This document shows positions 43,503 through 54,189 of a DNA stretch of 64,000 nt, piece by piece; position 1 is the stretch's first letter, and every line of letters starts with the position of its first letter. The notes beneath the pieces were generated by a model. It had not been told where the DNA came from, did not search any database, and saw only the letters and a list, made by a program, of their open reading frames with translations. The stretch spans positions 845,329-909,328 of the forward strand of contig JAQOOI010000078.1 in the NCBI GenBank assembly GCA_028554645.1. Reading direction: 5' to 3'. Source of the DNA: Omphalotus guepiniiformis (taxonomy: Eukaryota > Basidiomycota > Agaricomycetes > Agaricales > Omphalotaceae). Position numbers and translations under genes: made by a program.

Positions 43503-45461
43503 ATGTCAAACCAACATCTCTTCGTCCCTATCCATCCCATCGAAGCCAGCCTCAACAGTACCTTCAATCTCAAGGAAACCTTCACTGGGTTGGTGCAGAA
43601 CTCCCCGCTTGGTTTGAAGGTTTCAGTGGCGCTCATCCTGGTCACTGCTTTGGCCATCCTTGTTAAGGATAAAGTCCAACAGACCTTACTTACTTGCTTA
43701 TTCCTATCCCGTGCATACGATTTAGTCACGTCTAAATTGCGAGCGAGCACCCGCAATGCGTTCTCGTTTGTTATCTTTAACGTGAGTGCGGCAAATACTG
43801 TGGTGAACCCCTCTACGTTGTGCTCAGATCAGTACATTCATAGCTTCCAATCACCGCCGTCAAGGGTAAAGAGGCTCGCAAGGCTTTCTTTGAAGACCGA
43901 AACCTTAGCAACACTGAAGGATACAGGATCTTTGGTGGACCCAATGCTGTAAGTTCTTCACATTTATGGGAGCTCGCGGCTCACGAACCTTACCGCCAGG
44001 TGTCGAAAGTTGATGAGAATCATGTTCATCCTGACAAGGACGAACATCTTGTCCGCTTCATGATGAGAATTACAGATCTCGTACACAAGGACAGATATGC
44101 AGACGGTGAGTTCTGATAATCAGACTGACATGTTCATCATCGTCGTATCTGACGTACAAATAGCGATGCCTGCCCTTTTCGACTCTGTCGCAAATCTAAT
44201 GAATACCTGGGGATCTCAAGGAATTATGGATCCATTCAACAACATTTATGATGTTCGTTCTCATCCTGTATCTCGACCTTCAACATTGTCAACGCCTGAC
44301 TGGTATTCCTCTAGGTTACGCTGCAGGTTAACGTTCATATGGCTACATGCCGCGAGTTATCCTCCAACATTACGGCATTATCTGAGTTCAAGACTCACTT
44401 CTTGAAAGTTGAAACGAATGCGCATCCTAATAGCGTTGTATTTCCCTGGTTCTTCCGCAGCTTCACGCGTTCAAAGCAGGCTTCATACATGGCTCTCAAC
44501 TCCACCCTATCCAACTACGTCGAAACAAGGCGACAAGCCTCAGTGCCAAACTCGGATGCTATCGATATGCTTCTAGCTCAAGGTGTCAGCACTCCGGAAA
44601 TCGTCTTACTTTCTCTCGGTTCTATCTTTGCGGGAGTTTCGAACACTAGTAAAACCGGTATGTGGGCCAATAAAACCTCATTTCGAGTATGAAATCTCAT
44701 TTGAATGTAATAGCGATCTGGCTCTTGATTTACGTCTCAATGCATCCCGAATGGAAAGCAGCTATTCACGCAGAACTGGAGCCCTTGGTCAGTCAGTACG
44801 GTAATGCCGCTGATCCGATTCACAAGCGACTCGCCGCGATCCCAATTTCTGTATGGGAGAGTTCAATGCCGACTATTGACCTCGTCATGCGTGAAACCAT
44901 GCGTCTCGTTATCAATCACACCGCTCTACGCCGTAACGTCGGGGAGACCTTCAACATGGCCGGAGGTGTAGGAGAAATCAAGCGAGGGTCATTCTTGGCT
45001 TACACCCTCGCAGACGCGCACCTCGACCCGAGCGTGTATCCGAGTCCTCATTCGTTTGATCCAGAGCGATTCAGGCCTGGCAGAGAGGAAGACCCATCCG
45101 CATTTCTAGGGTTCGGAGCAGGTAGGTCAAACACTGGAGCTTCGATTAGCTGAGCCTCACTCTGGACATTGCCTAGGCCGACACCGATGTTTGGCGTCCA
45201 AGCTTGCCAAGTTGGAGATTAAATCAATTATCGCTCTATTCATGATGAACTACGAATACGAAGTGGTCAACGCAAAGGGAGATTTCCCTAAGTCGGTTCC
45301 GGTGCCGGACTACAACGATATCCAATTGGTAAGTTTGCTTGATCAAACTATCATTTCGAACGTTTCTTGGAGCTAAGTCGGATGTTTGATTTCAGGCTAG
45401 GCCCAAGGACGAGGGTTGTTTCTTGCGATTCAAACGCACGAACGACTTCGGATGTCAATGA
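43503..45461 (+). CDS. cytochrome P450, cluster P450-B
   Basis: Eight exons join to 515 residues: 43503-43781, 43844-43948, 44000-44105, 44164-44252, 44315-44657, 44714-45121, 45177-45328 and 45396-45461. The membrane anchor VSVALILVTALAILV lies around residues 41-55. The I helix is AGVSNTSKTAIW (Asn-Thr form), ExxR is RETMRLV, and the heme loop FGAGRHRCLA has Ala where Gly usually follows the Cys. It is paralogous to P450-A; exons of 105, 106, 89, 343, 408 and 152 nt are shared. Predicted borosin tailoring oxidase. Confidence 0.88.
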
Positions 45462-45947
45462 AGTTGCATGTATTCGACCTAAATCTTTGAAAGTGAATCA
45501 CTGATATACGGAGTTCAACCTCCCCGTCAATCTTCCATAGCACCTTTCGTGAGATATTCGTAACTTTGTTACTTTTGTACTCACCTTTGTACAATTTTGA
45601 ATATTCAATTGATTTTCTGTTCATATTTTCGGCATTTTCCGGGCGGAGTTAAAATCAAAGCAAATCACCGTGAGAATCGCCGGTGTATAGGTCTTCTTGC
45701 TTCTCTCTCTACTTTTGCACTCACTCACACATGTCAGCGGCATCGTCGTAAATGGAACATCGTGGCCGAGTATTTGCAGAGATCTTCTTCAGCTCTAGAT
45801 GTCACGGGCTTGAAGACGAAGGGTTTGCGGCAACAACCTGAAGCAATAGCGATCTAATTGGCAGCACCAGAATACAAGCTCTCAGATATTTAACTTCGTT
45901 TTCCGTCAATAGTCACCAGAACCACTTGGCCAACACTCAGCGTAACG
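45462..45947. other. spacer between P450-B and acyltransferase 2
   Basis: About 490 bp, nothing beyond a probable promoter for the next gene. Confidence 0.4.
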
Positions 45948-47144
45948 ATGTCCAACCTTTTTTCCGCCCTTGCGGCGTTGTCAAAGTGCACACTCTTACT
46001 TGGAGTCGCTGCTCGGCCTTCTCCGTACAGAAAACTAGTCTTTCTGCCAATTGCTGCCATTTGCAGCTACTGCTATTCAAGCAGAGTGTGCGAGGACTCG
46101 ATACGCATACAGGTGCTTCTGGACCTGTTGACAGCCTCAGATTTCATTCTTCTTACCGACGTTCAGCGCGAGCTCCGCCAAATCGGACAACGAGAATCGA
46201 TATCTAGCTTTGGGGCCTGGAATAGGCTTAAGTGGGCCTTTCAGCTAGGGTTATCTCCTCGAGGAGTAGGATGGATGCATGAGCCAAAGTCCATTCTCCC
46301 TCCCCATCCTACTCATACCCGCCTCGAATTCCTTTGGTCACGATTCATCTCGTTGCTTCAAGTGTTGATCTTCATGGATGTTGCACTTTTCCTGTCCTCC
46401 ATTGATCCAGGGTTTTCAACACATGCTCCTTTGTTCCACCATCAACCGCTGTTGTGGCGTTTTTGGGCTACCGCTCTCTTCTTTCTCAAAATGAGGTTAG
46501 CCCTCACTATTGGTCACATCGTATGCTCCATGATGTGTGTGGGAACTGGGATATCAGAGCCCAGTTCATGGCCAGAATTCTTTGGAAAATGGGGCGATGC
46601 ATACACCATTCGTCGATTTTGGGGGTAAGTGGGGTATCCGGATCTATTAATCCTTGATCGGCGATCCGACTGACAAGTTGTTTTTCTAGGAGGATGTGGC
46701 ACCAGCAGCTGCGAAGGGTGAGATATTCCGGCTCAAAGGAACGTGCATCTAATTGTAAGAATCCAGATCTTCTCAGTGCACGGGAAATTCCTCGCGCACC
46801 GCGTCTTCTGTTTCCCTCCTGGAAGCAATGCGTCTTCATACACGCAGCTTTACGTCGCATTCTTGCTGTCAAGCATCATCCACATCGTGTCGTTCGACCT
46901 TCGCCCATGTCAATTCTTCCTTACGCAAGCTGTGGTCATTACTGTGGAAGATGCGATCATTGCCGTAGCGCAAAAGTATACCGAACGGAAGGTCTTCATG
47001 CCTTTCCGAGTGCTTGGCTATATGTGGGTCTATTGTACCCTCGTTCTTACAGTGGGGCCATGGTTTGATAGTATGCATGCTATTGGAGCCAATGGTAGTA
47101 CAGGCAAGTCAGTATTGGGGCTGTTACGTGACAGGTGGCTTTGA
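45948..47144 (+). CDS. wax-synthase-like membrane O-acyltransferase 2
   Basis: Exons 45948-46624, 46690-46717 (28 nt) and 46767-47144 give 360 residues. Like its paralogue it shows DVQRELRQIGQRE, RMWHQQLRR and the His-containing FLLSSIIH. Multiple hydrophobic helices suggest an endoplasmic-reticulum enzyme. It follows P450-B on the same strand. It is well diverged from acyltransferase 1, so the two may differ in acyl donor or acceptor. Confidence 0.85.
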
Positions 47145-48185
47145 GGAAGGTAGGCAGTGTACCGAAGCTCGCAAGGTGTTCATTAAACCTCCTGTTATTG
47201 TAACCTGAACGAAATTTGGGAAGATTTCAATAACGATAGAAGAGTGCAGTCGGCCATGCTACACTTAGAATGGCTTAAATTCTCCGACTTTGACAGATCG
47301 CCTTTCTGTCGGAAGCTGAAAACTAGAAAAGCTCTGTTATACAGTGCGCAGTATGAAATCTTCCGTCGGTTGTACACATATTTGCATCAGGTGGCACTTG
47401 GTCATTAGGGAAATGTCAAGAAGAAAACCCTAAGAATATTCTCAAACTCCGTTCCCTATGTACATGTTAAGTGGAAGGAGCTATTGTGACCCTTGTTAGT
47501 TCTTTATTCTGTGTTACTGATGAATTTTACAGACGCGACGCGATTTTTCCCGATACACGATCATGTGACCGATCCTTTCTCAGATTCCAACCACCAACAA
47601 TACAGCCTTGTACACACTCTATCGTTACCAGCTAAAGCTGCGCTGCTGCGGGCAATTGTTCTTTCGACTTCATATGTTCTATGACAAAGTCCTGAGAACG
47701 AACACATGGGACAAGATCCGAACAGGACTGTTTGCGGCAAAGGGTCCAGTCTGTGTCTGCATTGAACTTAATCTGTTCTGTCAAACCATGAGAAGATATT
47801 CACCAAGAACCAGGTCAGTAGACATCACATATACACAATCGGACATCGCTGACATGCTTTGATGAAGATCTAAGTGGAAACACGAACATGACCTGTGTGA
47901 TTGCGAGAATTGCTTGAATTTGTCGGGAGTTTTCGATATCACCATATTTCGACGGCCTGAATGTTCTTCGTTGAACCCCTGATGATCTCGATTGCACGCA
48001 TATAGGGACTGGTTTACGTCGTTATGTTAGAATCTTTGGTGATTCTGGCGGTGGAGACAGGGTGATAGGTGTAGTTCCGGTGGAAATGACCAAGACTACC
48101 CCATCTGTTCGTCTCTTATCTCACTGCAGCGTTGAGTGTTGGCTCAAATATAATACAGCATGTCACATGAAATGTAGATTCCCGC
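47145..48185. other. intergenic spacer
   Basis: About 1 kb with short ORFs that show no domain or exon chain. Confidence 0.4.
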
Positions 48186-48192
48186 TATAAAG
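48186..48192 (+). promoter_or_regulatory. TATA box of the NTF2-like gene
   Basis: TATAAAG lies about 70 bp before the ATG at 48257. Confidence 0.5.
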
Positions 48193-48256
48193 TCTTAAGC
48201 GTCATCGCAGCCTCAACTTCAAGTTGCTTACTACCACACACAGCTCCAACCACATT

Positions 48257-48850
48257 ATGTCTGACAAAGTTCAAGTTGTTCGTAACTACTTTGACCTTCT
48301 CAACGAAGGCAAGCATTCGCAAGCTAGCGCGCACGTGTCTAGCTCTGTGAGCGCAAGCCACTCCTCGTTGACGTCTTCCTTCCTTGGAGGACCCACGTCG
48401 GCGCAATTGAGCAAGACTGATGCTGTCAGTGCTCAAAATGAGCTCCTCAAGGTCATAGATTACAAGGCAAGTAGTCTGCCTCCTCCCTCCTTTGTTTTTT
48501 TGAAAATTTGAGCTCACGTCGTCGCGTACCGCTTTCATAGACGGTCATCAGCGACGTCAAAGAAGTAGATGGGAAGGTTGTAGTTGTTGTAAGTCGTATT
48601 CACTATCTACCCTCCTCCTCTGGGTTCGTGTCTAAACAAGTCTCACCAGGGCAAATCGTTGGTCAAGCTTAAAGTCGAGTGCGCTACATGATCTGCTACT
48701 ACTTCTGTTGTCGTATCCGGAACTGACTGACTTGTGTGCTATTTCAGGGAAGTCCCGTTCAAGGCGGTTTATGAGTTCGACGGTGCCAAGATCAGTGGTG
48801 TTGAATTTGAGACGGATCCTAACTTCAAAGTGCAAGCGTTTTCCATCTGA
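48257..48850 (+). CDS. NTF2-like (SnoaL-type) protein of the borosin cluster
   Basis: Exons 48257-48466, 48541-48588, 48650-48678 and 48748-48850 give 129 residues, the usual size of a single NTF2-like cone domain. The N-terminus VQVVRNYFDLLNEGKHSQA is the typical first helix; the C-terminal strands read VPFKAVYEFDGAKISGVEF. Intron 1 begins AAG|GCAAGT, so it is a GC-AG intron; the GT nearby would break the frame. Members of this fold act as isomerases, cyclases or dehydratases in biosynthetic clusters. An NTF2-like gene (ophC, as I recall) is part of the omphalotin locus, but its chemistry cannot be read from sequence. Confidence 0.82.
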
Positions 48851-49358
48851 TTTAGTTATAATCGAATACGGTGTTTGTGACTACAGAGGTGGTGTAGGAG
48901 CATTTCAATATGTAAAGCTTCGTGTTGTATTTTGTACAAATGATATGTCAGATCGTGTTGTGAATCTCTTGACCTAGGTTACTGAGTACTGAGTCACGGA
49001 CTAAGAAAACATGCATCTGTATTATTACAATGATGTTCCGAGTGAATGACAAAATGTCCTAAGTGCCTCAGTTCTAAGGTATCTCAAAGATAGACTCAGA
49101 AGCTTGTGTCCATTGAAAACCCTTTTGATTCTTGGTGACACTATCTCCACTTTCCGATATGCATTGGCAATGCAATAGCAATCCATACCAGACCCTCCCA
49201 AGTACGTTGAGGGTAGTCGGGTGGGAAAAGAAGAAAAAGACGGAATTGCGCGGGCGAGTATGTTGTGCGAAGATACTTGTTGAAACTAGATACTAGTTCA
49301 ATTTCAATTATGCTTCTTTATACACATGTTATTCGTAGGATATACAGACTCATGATAT
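48851..49358. other. convergent spacer
   Basis: Convergent gene ends; nothing recognised. Confidence 0.45.
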
Positions 49359-51520
49359 TCAATCCAAAGAAGACAGCTCTCGTCTTCTAACCAAAACTCC
49401 TGCAGTTTGGTTGGGAATCGCGACTAACATCCCGGGCCATTCATCTGGGGGGCGTACACCTTCTTCTTCCAATTTCACATCGTATGTAAGTAAGACATGC
49501 ACGAGTATGGTCTTGAGTATCGCTGAAACCAAGAATCGACCGGGGCTGAAATCGTTATGTCAACACCAGAAGCATACAGTGTAAACCCGTTAACGCTTAC
49601 CATGCGTGTCTACCACCTCCAAAGAGCACATAGTCGTGACTGAGAGTAACCAGCTGATGTTTTCCTGGTTCCTTTTCTTCATTCTGTTTCCGAAAATATC
49701 TGAACCCATCGAATTCCTCGGGATTAGGAAAGCTTCTCTGTTGACCCCCAAGTCGTACATGATATCTAAGGAAAATGTCTGACAGTGAGATGCTGTACGT
49801 ACCTCGTCGTGATGAATGGCATAACCCGCAACAGCGATCGTGTTTCCTGCTGGAATGGTGGTTCCGTCGGAAAAGGTGAAGTCTTTCATAACTTTTCGTG
49901 ACATGGTGACTGAAGGAGAGAAAGAATGAGTTGAGACTAATTCGTGCGAATGATATTGAGATGGATATACTCTTTGGGCTCGAATGGAGGCGCAGACATT
50001 CCTTGACGAAGCTATCAAGCTTATACATCTTGTCCAAAGCTTCCTTCGTAACACCGTGCTCGCGTACGAGAGCTTCAGCTTCTTCTCGTAGTTCAGGGAC
50101 ATAAGATGGATGGGCTGCCAAATCATAAAGCACTTCTGTTGTAGCCTGTTGAAAGCAAACCAATTTGTCAATGAATCCCGTAGTAATCTGAAATACATAC
50201 GAGTGACAGCGGACGATAAGTCACGAAGTGTGTTGCCATAAGCCGACTCGTGATGGCTTCGAGTGACTTCTCATTTGCTGGTGCTTTCTTCATTAACCAG
50301 GTGAGAAGGTCGTCCTGAGTGTAAATCAATATTTCTGTAAGTAAGATGCAGCCTCTACGGAGACAAGACGCACCGATTTATCCGGTGCATCGCCGCCAAA
50401 CGGTCCCTGTTTCTCAAGGCGCTCCTCCAACAAGGGACCAACACGCTTCATTGCTCGGTTCAACACTGAACGGTAAAAAGACAAAGAACGAGAAACATAG
50501 CTAAGTACATCAAATGTCAGATACAGAACGAGTGTCATCAGGGCGTCTCACGGTTTCAGAAACTGAGGAACAACGCTGATTGTGATTGCAGCCTTGGCCA
50601 GGGTATCAGGCCATTGATCGTTGAGTGCCTTGTAGTCTGGGTCGCGACCTGTCACAGCAGAAAGATATCAGTATAGGGCATACATACGGCGTACGAGGAT
50701 CGTGCCGCACATAGTGGGAGCCCAACAAGTAGCCGAGTCGTTGTCCTAAACGCGATCTGTTGTCCAGTCGAAACTCCCGGGAGTCTGATCCAATCTAGGT
50801 AATGTTCGTGAATGGTTTAGTACATAACAGGGAGCCCGTTGAAATCGCGAGCCTTAACTGCGCACCTTTCGTTTGAGGAATGAGTTCCGAAAATAATGTT
50901 ACAATTTCCTCTTGTAAGGCATCTATTCGAAGACCGATATCTCGTCCGAGAGATATTTGTACAAACTGAAAGTGATAAGGATTGATGAGATGTTCAGGGC
51001 CGAAGGTATAGTCCATCTGTAGACACTACAGACTATTCGTTGGTGAAGGTTCCGTATGTAAAACATTGATCATGAGAACGTACCTCTCTGAAAAGGGATT
51101 CACGGGTAGAAAGCTCGGGTGCCATTCGAATTTCCTCCATCATACGCGGGCCAGTGACAAGGATTTGCCAGCCAGCCAACATAGGGACTCTGAAAGCCTT
51201 CCCATAGTACTTCACGAAAGGTGGTAAGTCGGCAGTAAGTATATTGTGACATGGAATCGCTAGAGGACCTTTTCATAACCTTCTTGAATGAGATCGCGGG
51301 AACCAAAGAGAAATTTATAGGCAGCTACATAGGACTGGATTCCTGCCCCTCCGATGGTTGGAAGATCAAGCTGTTCGATATGTCAACGAATTTAGCTCAG
51401 ACTATAAAAAATAAACGAATAAGAGACCTTCTTTTTAGCCCGCAAAGCAATGAATGAGCGACAAACGACAAGTAAGGCGATGATGAGAACGATGGAAGGC
51501 GTTGAAAAGGCGAAAAACAT
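49359..51520 (-). CDS. cytochrome P450, cluster P450-C
   Basis: Multi-exon, start at ATG 51520 with an anchor helix (SIVLIIALLVVC), stop at 49361-49359. Key exons are 51520-51428 and 51370-51269, later blocks with YYGKAFRVPMLAGWQIL, DWIRLPG, RAMKRVGPLLEERLEK and DDLLTWLMKKAP, and the heme exons. ExxR is KECLRLH; the heme loop FGGGRHACPGRF is canonical across the last intron. The I-helix segment reads TYRPLSLATTEV, where this group normally has a (H/E)TT motif, so the usual proton-relay Thr is absent. It is a head-to-head paralogue of P450-D. It may tailor the borosin or belong to a neighbouring pathway. Confidence 0.82.
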
Positions 51521-52040
51521 TGTAGTGAATGTTCCTGGGGCGAATAGGGAGTAAGCGTCGTATCCACCAGGTACCCTCAAGGTACCGTATCAAAATAGGT
51601 AACAAGAGGACGCCGTGATAGCCTGGGAAGCTGTGACCCAACTGAGCTTGAAAGAAAGAAAGAAATCCGGTAAACATACAAAACTTCCAGAAAACCAGAA
51701 AACCAGAACATATCTGGATTCGTAGATCTCCACCGACAAGTCACAATGATAGGGAGTGATAGAAAACATACCCAATCAGATTCTTAATTAATTAAACGAG
51801 TACGTCGAGTGTTGCACGACAGGGAACATGATGTCCTGCTTCCAAGCAAGGTGTCTTTCCAGTGGCAGTAAGCACTGATTAGTATGTTTCGGGCCGGGAT
51901 TTGTTGCTCGGCATTCGCCGTGTATTTCGAGCACAGATCGAGCGGAGATATGTCGGAGATTCATTATGCTGGGGGGGGGTGGGCTCGCGCCATTGTATAA
52001 CGTACCGCTACTTAGCACCCAGGTGGCACAGAGCATAGCG
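51521..52040. promoter_or_regulatory. divergent promoter between P450-C and P450-D
   Basis: 520 bp between two diverging ATGs, including a G9 run near 51971. Shared control is plausible. Confidence 0.45.
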
Positions 52041-54189
52041 ATGATATCCACGTCCAACTTGCTTGCTTTTGGTGTATCTGTCGTTGCTTTGATCATAGCT
52101 CGAAGCTTTATCGATGAGAGGAAGAGTAGCTTCAAGTACGGTCGTTGCGTTCAAGTCTACTTCCCACTTCCCAGCAATATTAAGGAAATTCTCAAGTACA
52201 AGCACGTTATACGTGTAGGTCCAACAGGCGTCTTTGGAACTTTGTTTGGAACATTTCAACTTCTTCTCGGTACCCGCGATTTCATTCAAGAGGGCTACGA
52301 CAAGGTATGAATAAGTGAAGTAGATGCCATTCATGCTTAGCGCTTAACCCTCGTGTTGTAGTACTACGGCAAGTTGTTCACAATCCCAACTGCGTTCATG
52401 ATGACTTTTGTGGTTACCGGTCACGATCTACTTGAGGATGTTCGGAAAGCCAGCGATGATGATTTATCTTTATACGGCACTATCAAGGAGGTATTCAACT
52501 TTCATTCTTCCGCACAACGACGAATGAACCCCCATGATTATAAGGGTATGCAAACCGACTACACAATGGAGCCGCATATACTCGAGAACCCGTATCACTT
52601 TCGTTTTGTGCACCTCTCCCTCACGCGCGACCTAGGCGGTCGATTTCCCGAAATGCAAGAGGAAGTGATATCAGCCTTTGCTGAACTAGTTCCTCCTACC
52701 GACGGTAAGTAAAAGCTAAGTGTACAAAATGTCTCGTGCTTATTAGGCTTCAAGATTGGACAAGTGTTCCTGCATGGCTCACGGGCAAGTCCATGGTTCT
52801 CCGGGTCACTAATAGACTATTTGTAGGACATCCACTGTGTAAGTTCGACCACTGTCATCGGAATCAACTCTGCCTACAAAATAATTCGTAGGTCACAATC
52901 CCGACTATAACGATATCAACGATACGTATTCAGACGCACTTGTTAAGACCGCTATGTTCGTTGGTCTCACACCCGACCTCTTCAAACCGTACGTCTCCAC
53001 TAAGGCTCCACGAGTACCGCACTATCTCATACTCGCACTATCCAGAATCGTTGCCAAAGCATTGTACTTCTATATTCCTAGGACCTTGAAGCGTGCAATG
53101 AAACATGTTGCTCCCGTAATTGAAGAACGACTTGAAAAGGAGAGAACGCTCGGGAAGGATTGGCCAGGCAAACCGGTTGGTCTTGAGTTTAACTGTAGAT
53201 TCTGTTCCGCTATACACTGAATATGTGCCTGATTCCAGAATGATCTACTCACTTGGTTGATGGAGAAAGCGCCGAAAGGCGACAAATACGTTCGGGCAAT
53301 TACCATCAGGCTTCTGGCAACGATGTTTGCGGCATACCGTCCCGCATCTATGGTGTGTACGCCTATACAAAGTTTGAAGTTGTATGGGGCGGCTAATGCA
53401 AACTAGGCACTCACGCAAGCGCTGTTCGACTTGGCAACATACCCATCATATGTCCCAGAACTGCGAGCAGAGGTAGAGCCGATCGTCAAGGAAGAAGGTA
53501 TCACGAAGGAGGCAATCAATAAGATGTACAAGCTCGATAGTTTCCTTAAGGAGTCCCTGCGCCTGAGAGGAGGTGGGAAATGTAAGTGTATTGATCCAGG
53601 AGGTATTCTTCTTGTTTCACTGATGGTCGGTGTTTTGTGTGTCCCCGCTCCAGCCAGCATGCCCCGAAAGGTTTTGAAAGATTTTACGTTCTCGGATGGT
53701 ACGACTATTGGCGCAGGAAGTACTATCATGGCCACTGGTTACGCGATACATCACGATGCGGTGCGTAGTCATGTTGACTTCTGAAGGGAAGAGTTCGATA
53801 GCATTGAATTGCAGAGACACTATCCGAATCCAGAAGAGTTCGACGGATTCAGATTTTCTCGATTAAGAGAAGAGGAGGACGATCCAGTCAGATATCAAAT
53901 GATATCTGTCGGTCCTAAGTATATGATGTTTGGGAACGGAAGGCATGCCTGGTATGTGACCCCTCATTCAATCGTTTAATTCTGCATAGATAGCATATTC
54001 ACGCACCCACATAGTCCCGGTAGATTCCTAGTCTCCGCACTCCTGAAGACGATGCTCGCGCATGTCTTATTGACATACGATGTCAAATTGGAAGACGACG
54101 ACGGAGTACGACCACCTGATAAGTGGTATACTTTCGCTCCCGCTCCAAACGAGACTGCTAGGTTGATGTTTCGCAAAAGAGCTACTTGA
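52041..54189 (+). CDS. cytochrome P450, cluster P450-D
   Basis: Multi-exon from ATG 52041 (MISTSNLLAFGVSVVALIIA anchor) to TGA 54189. The first exons are 52041-52140 and 52219-52304. Later blocks are YYGKLFTIPTAFMM, TMEPHILENPYHF, DWTSVPAWLTG, RAMKHVAPVIEERLEK and NDLLTWLMEKAPKG. The I-helix segment reads AAYRPASMALTQ, again lacking the (H/E)TT motif. ExxR is KESLRLR; the heme loop FGNGRHACPGRF is canonical. It resembles ent-kaurene-oxidase-type fungal P450s. The pairing with P450-C and the right-hand cluster edge make it a candidate tailoring enzyme. Confidence 0.82.

Noticed and set aside
50460..50560. Apparent frame break in P450-C before RAMKRVG
   Set aside because: The acceptor at TACTTAG gives KPYVSRSLSFYRSVLNRAMK in frame, matching the layout of P450-D.
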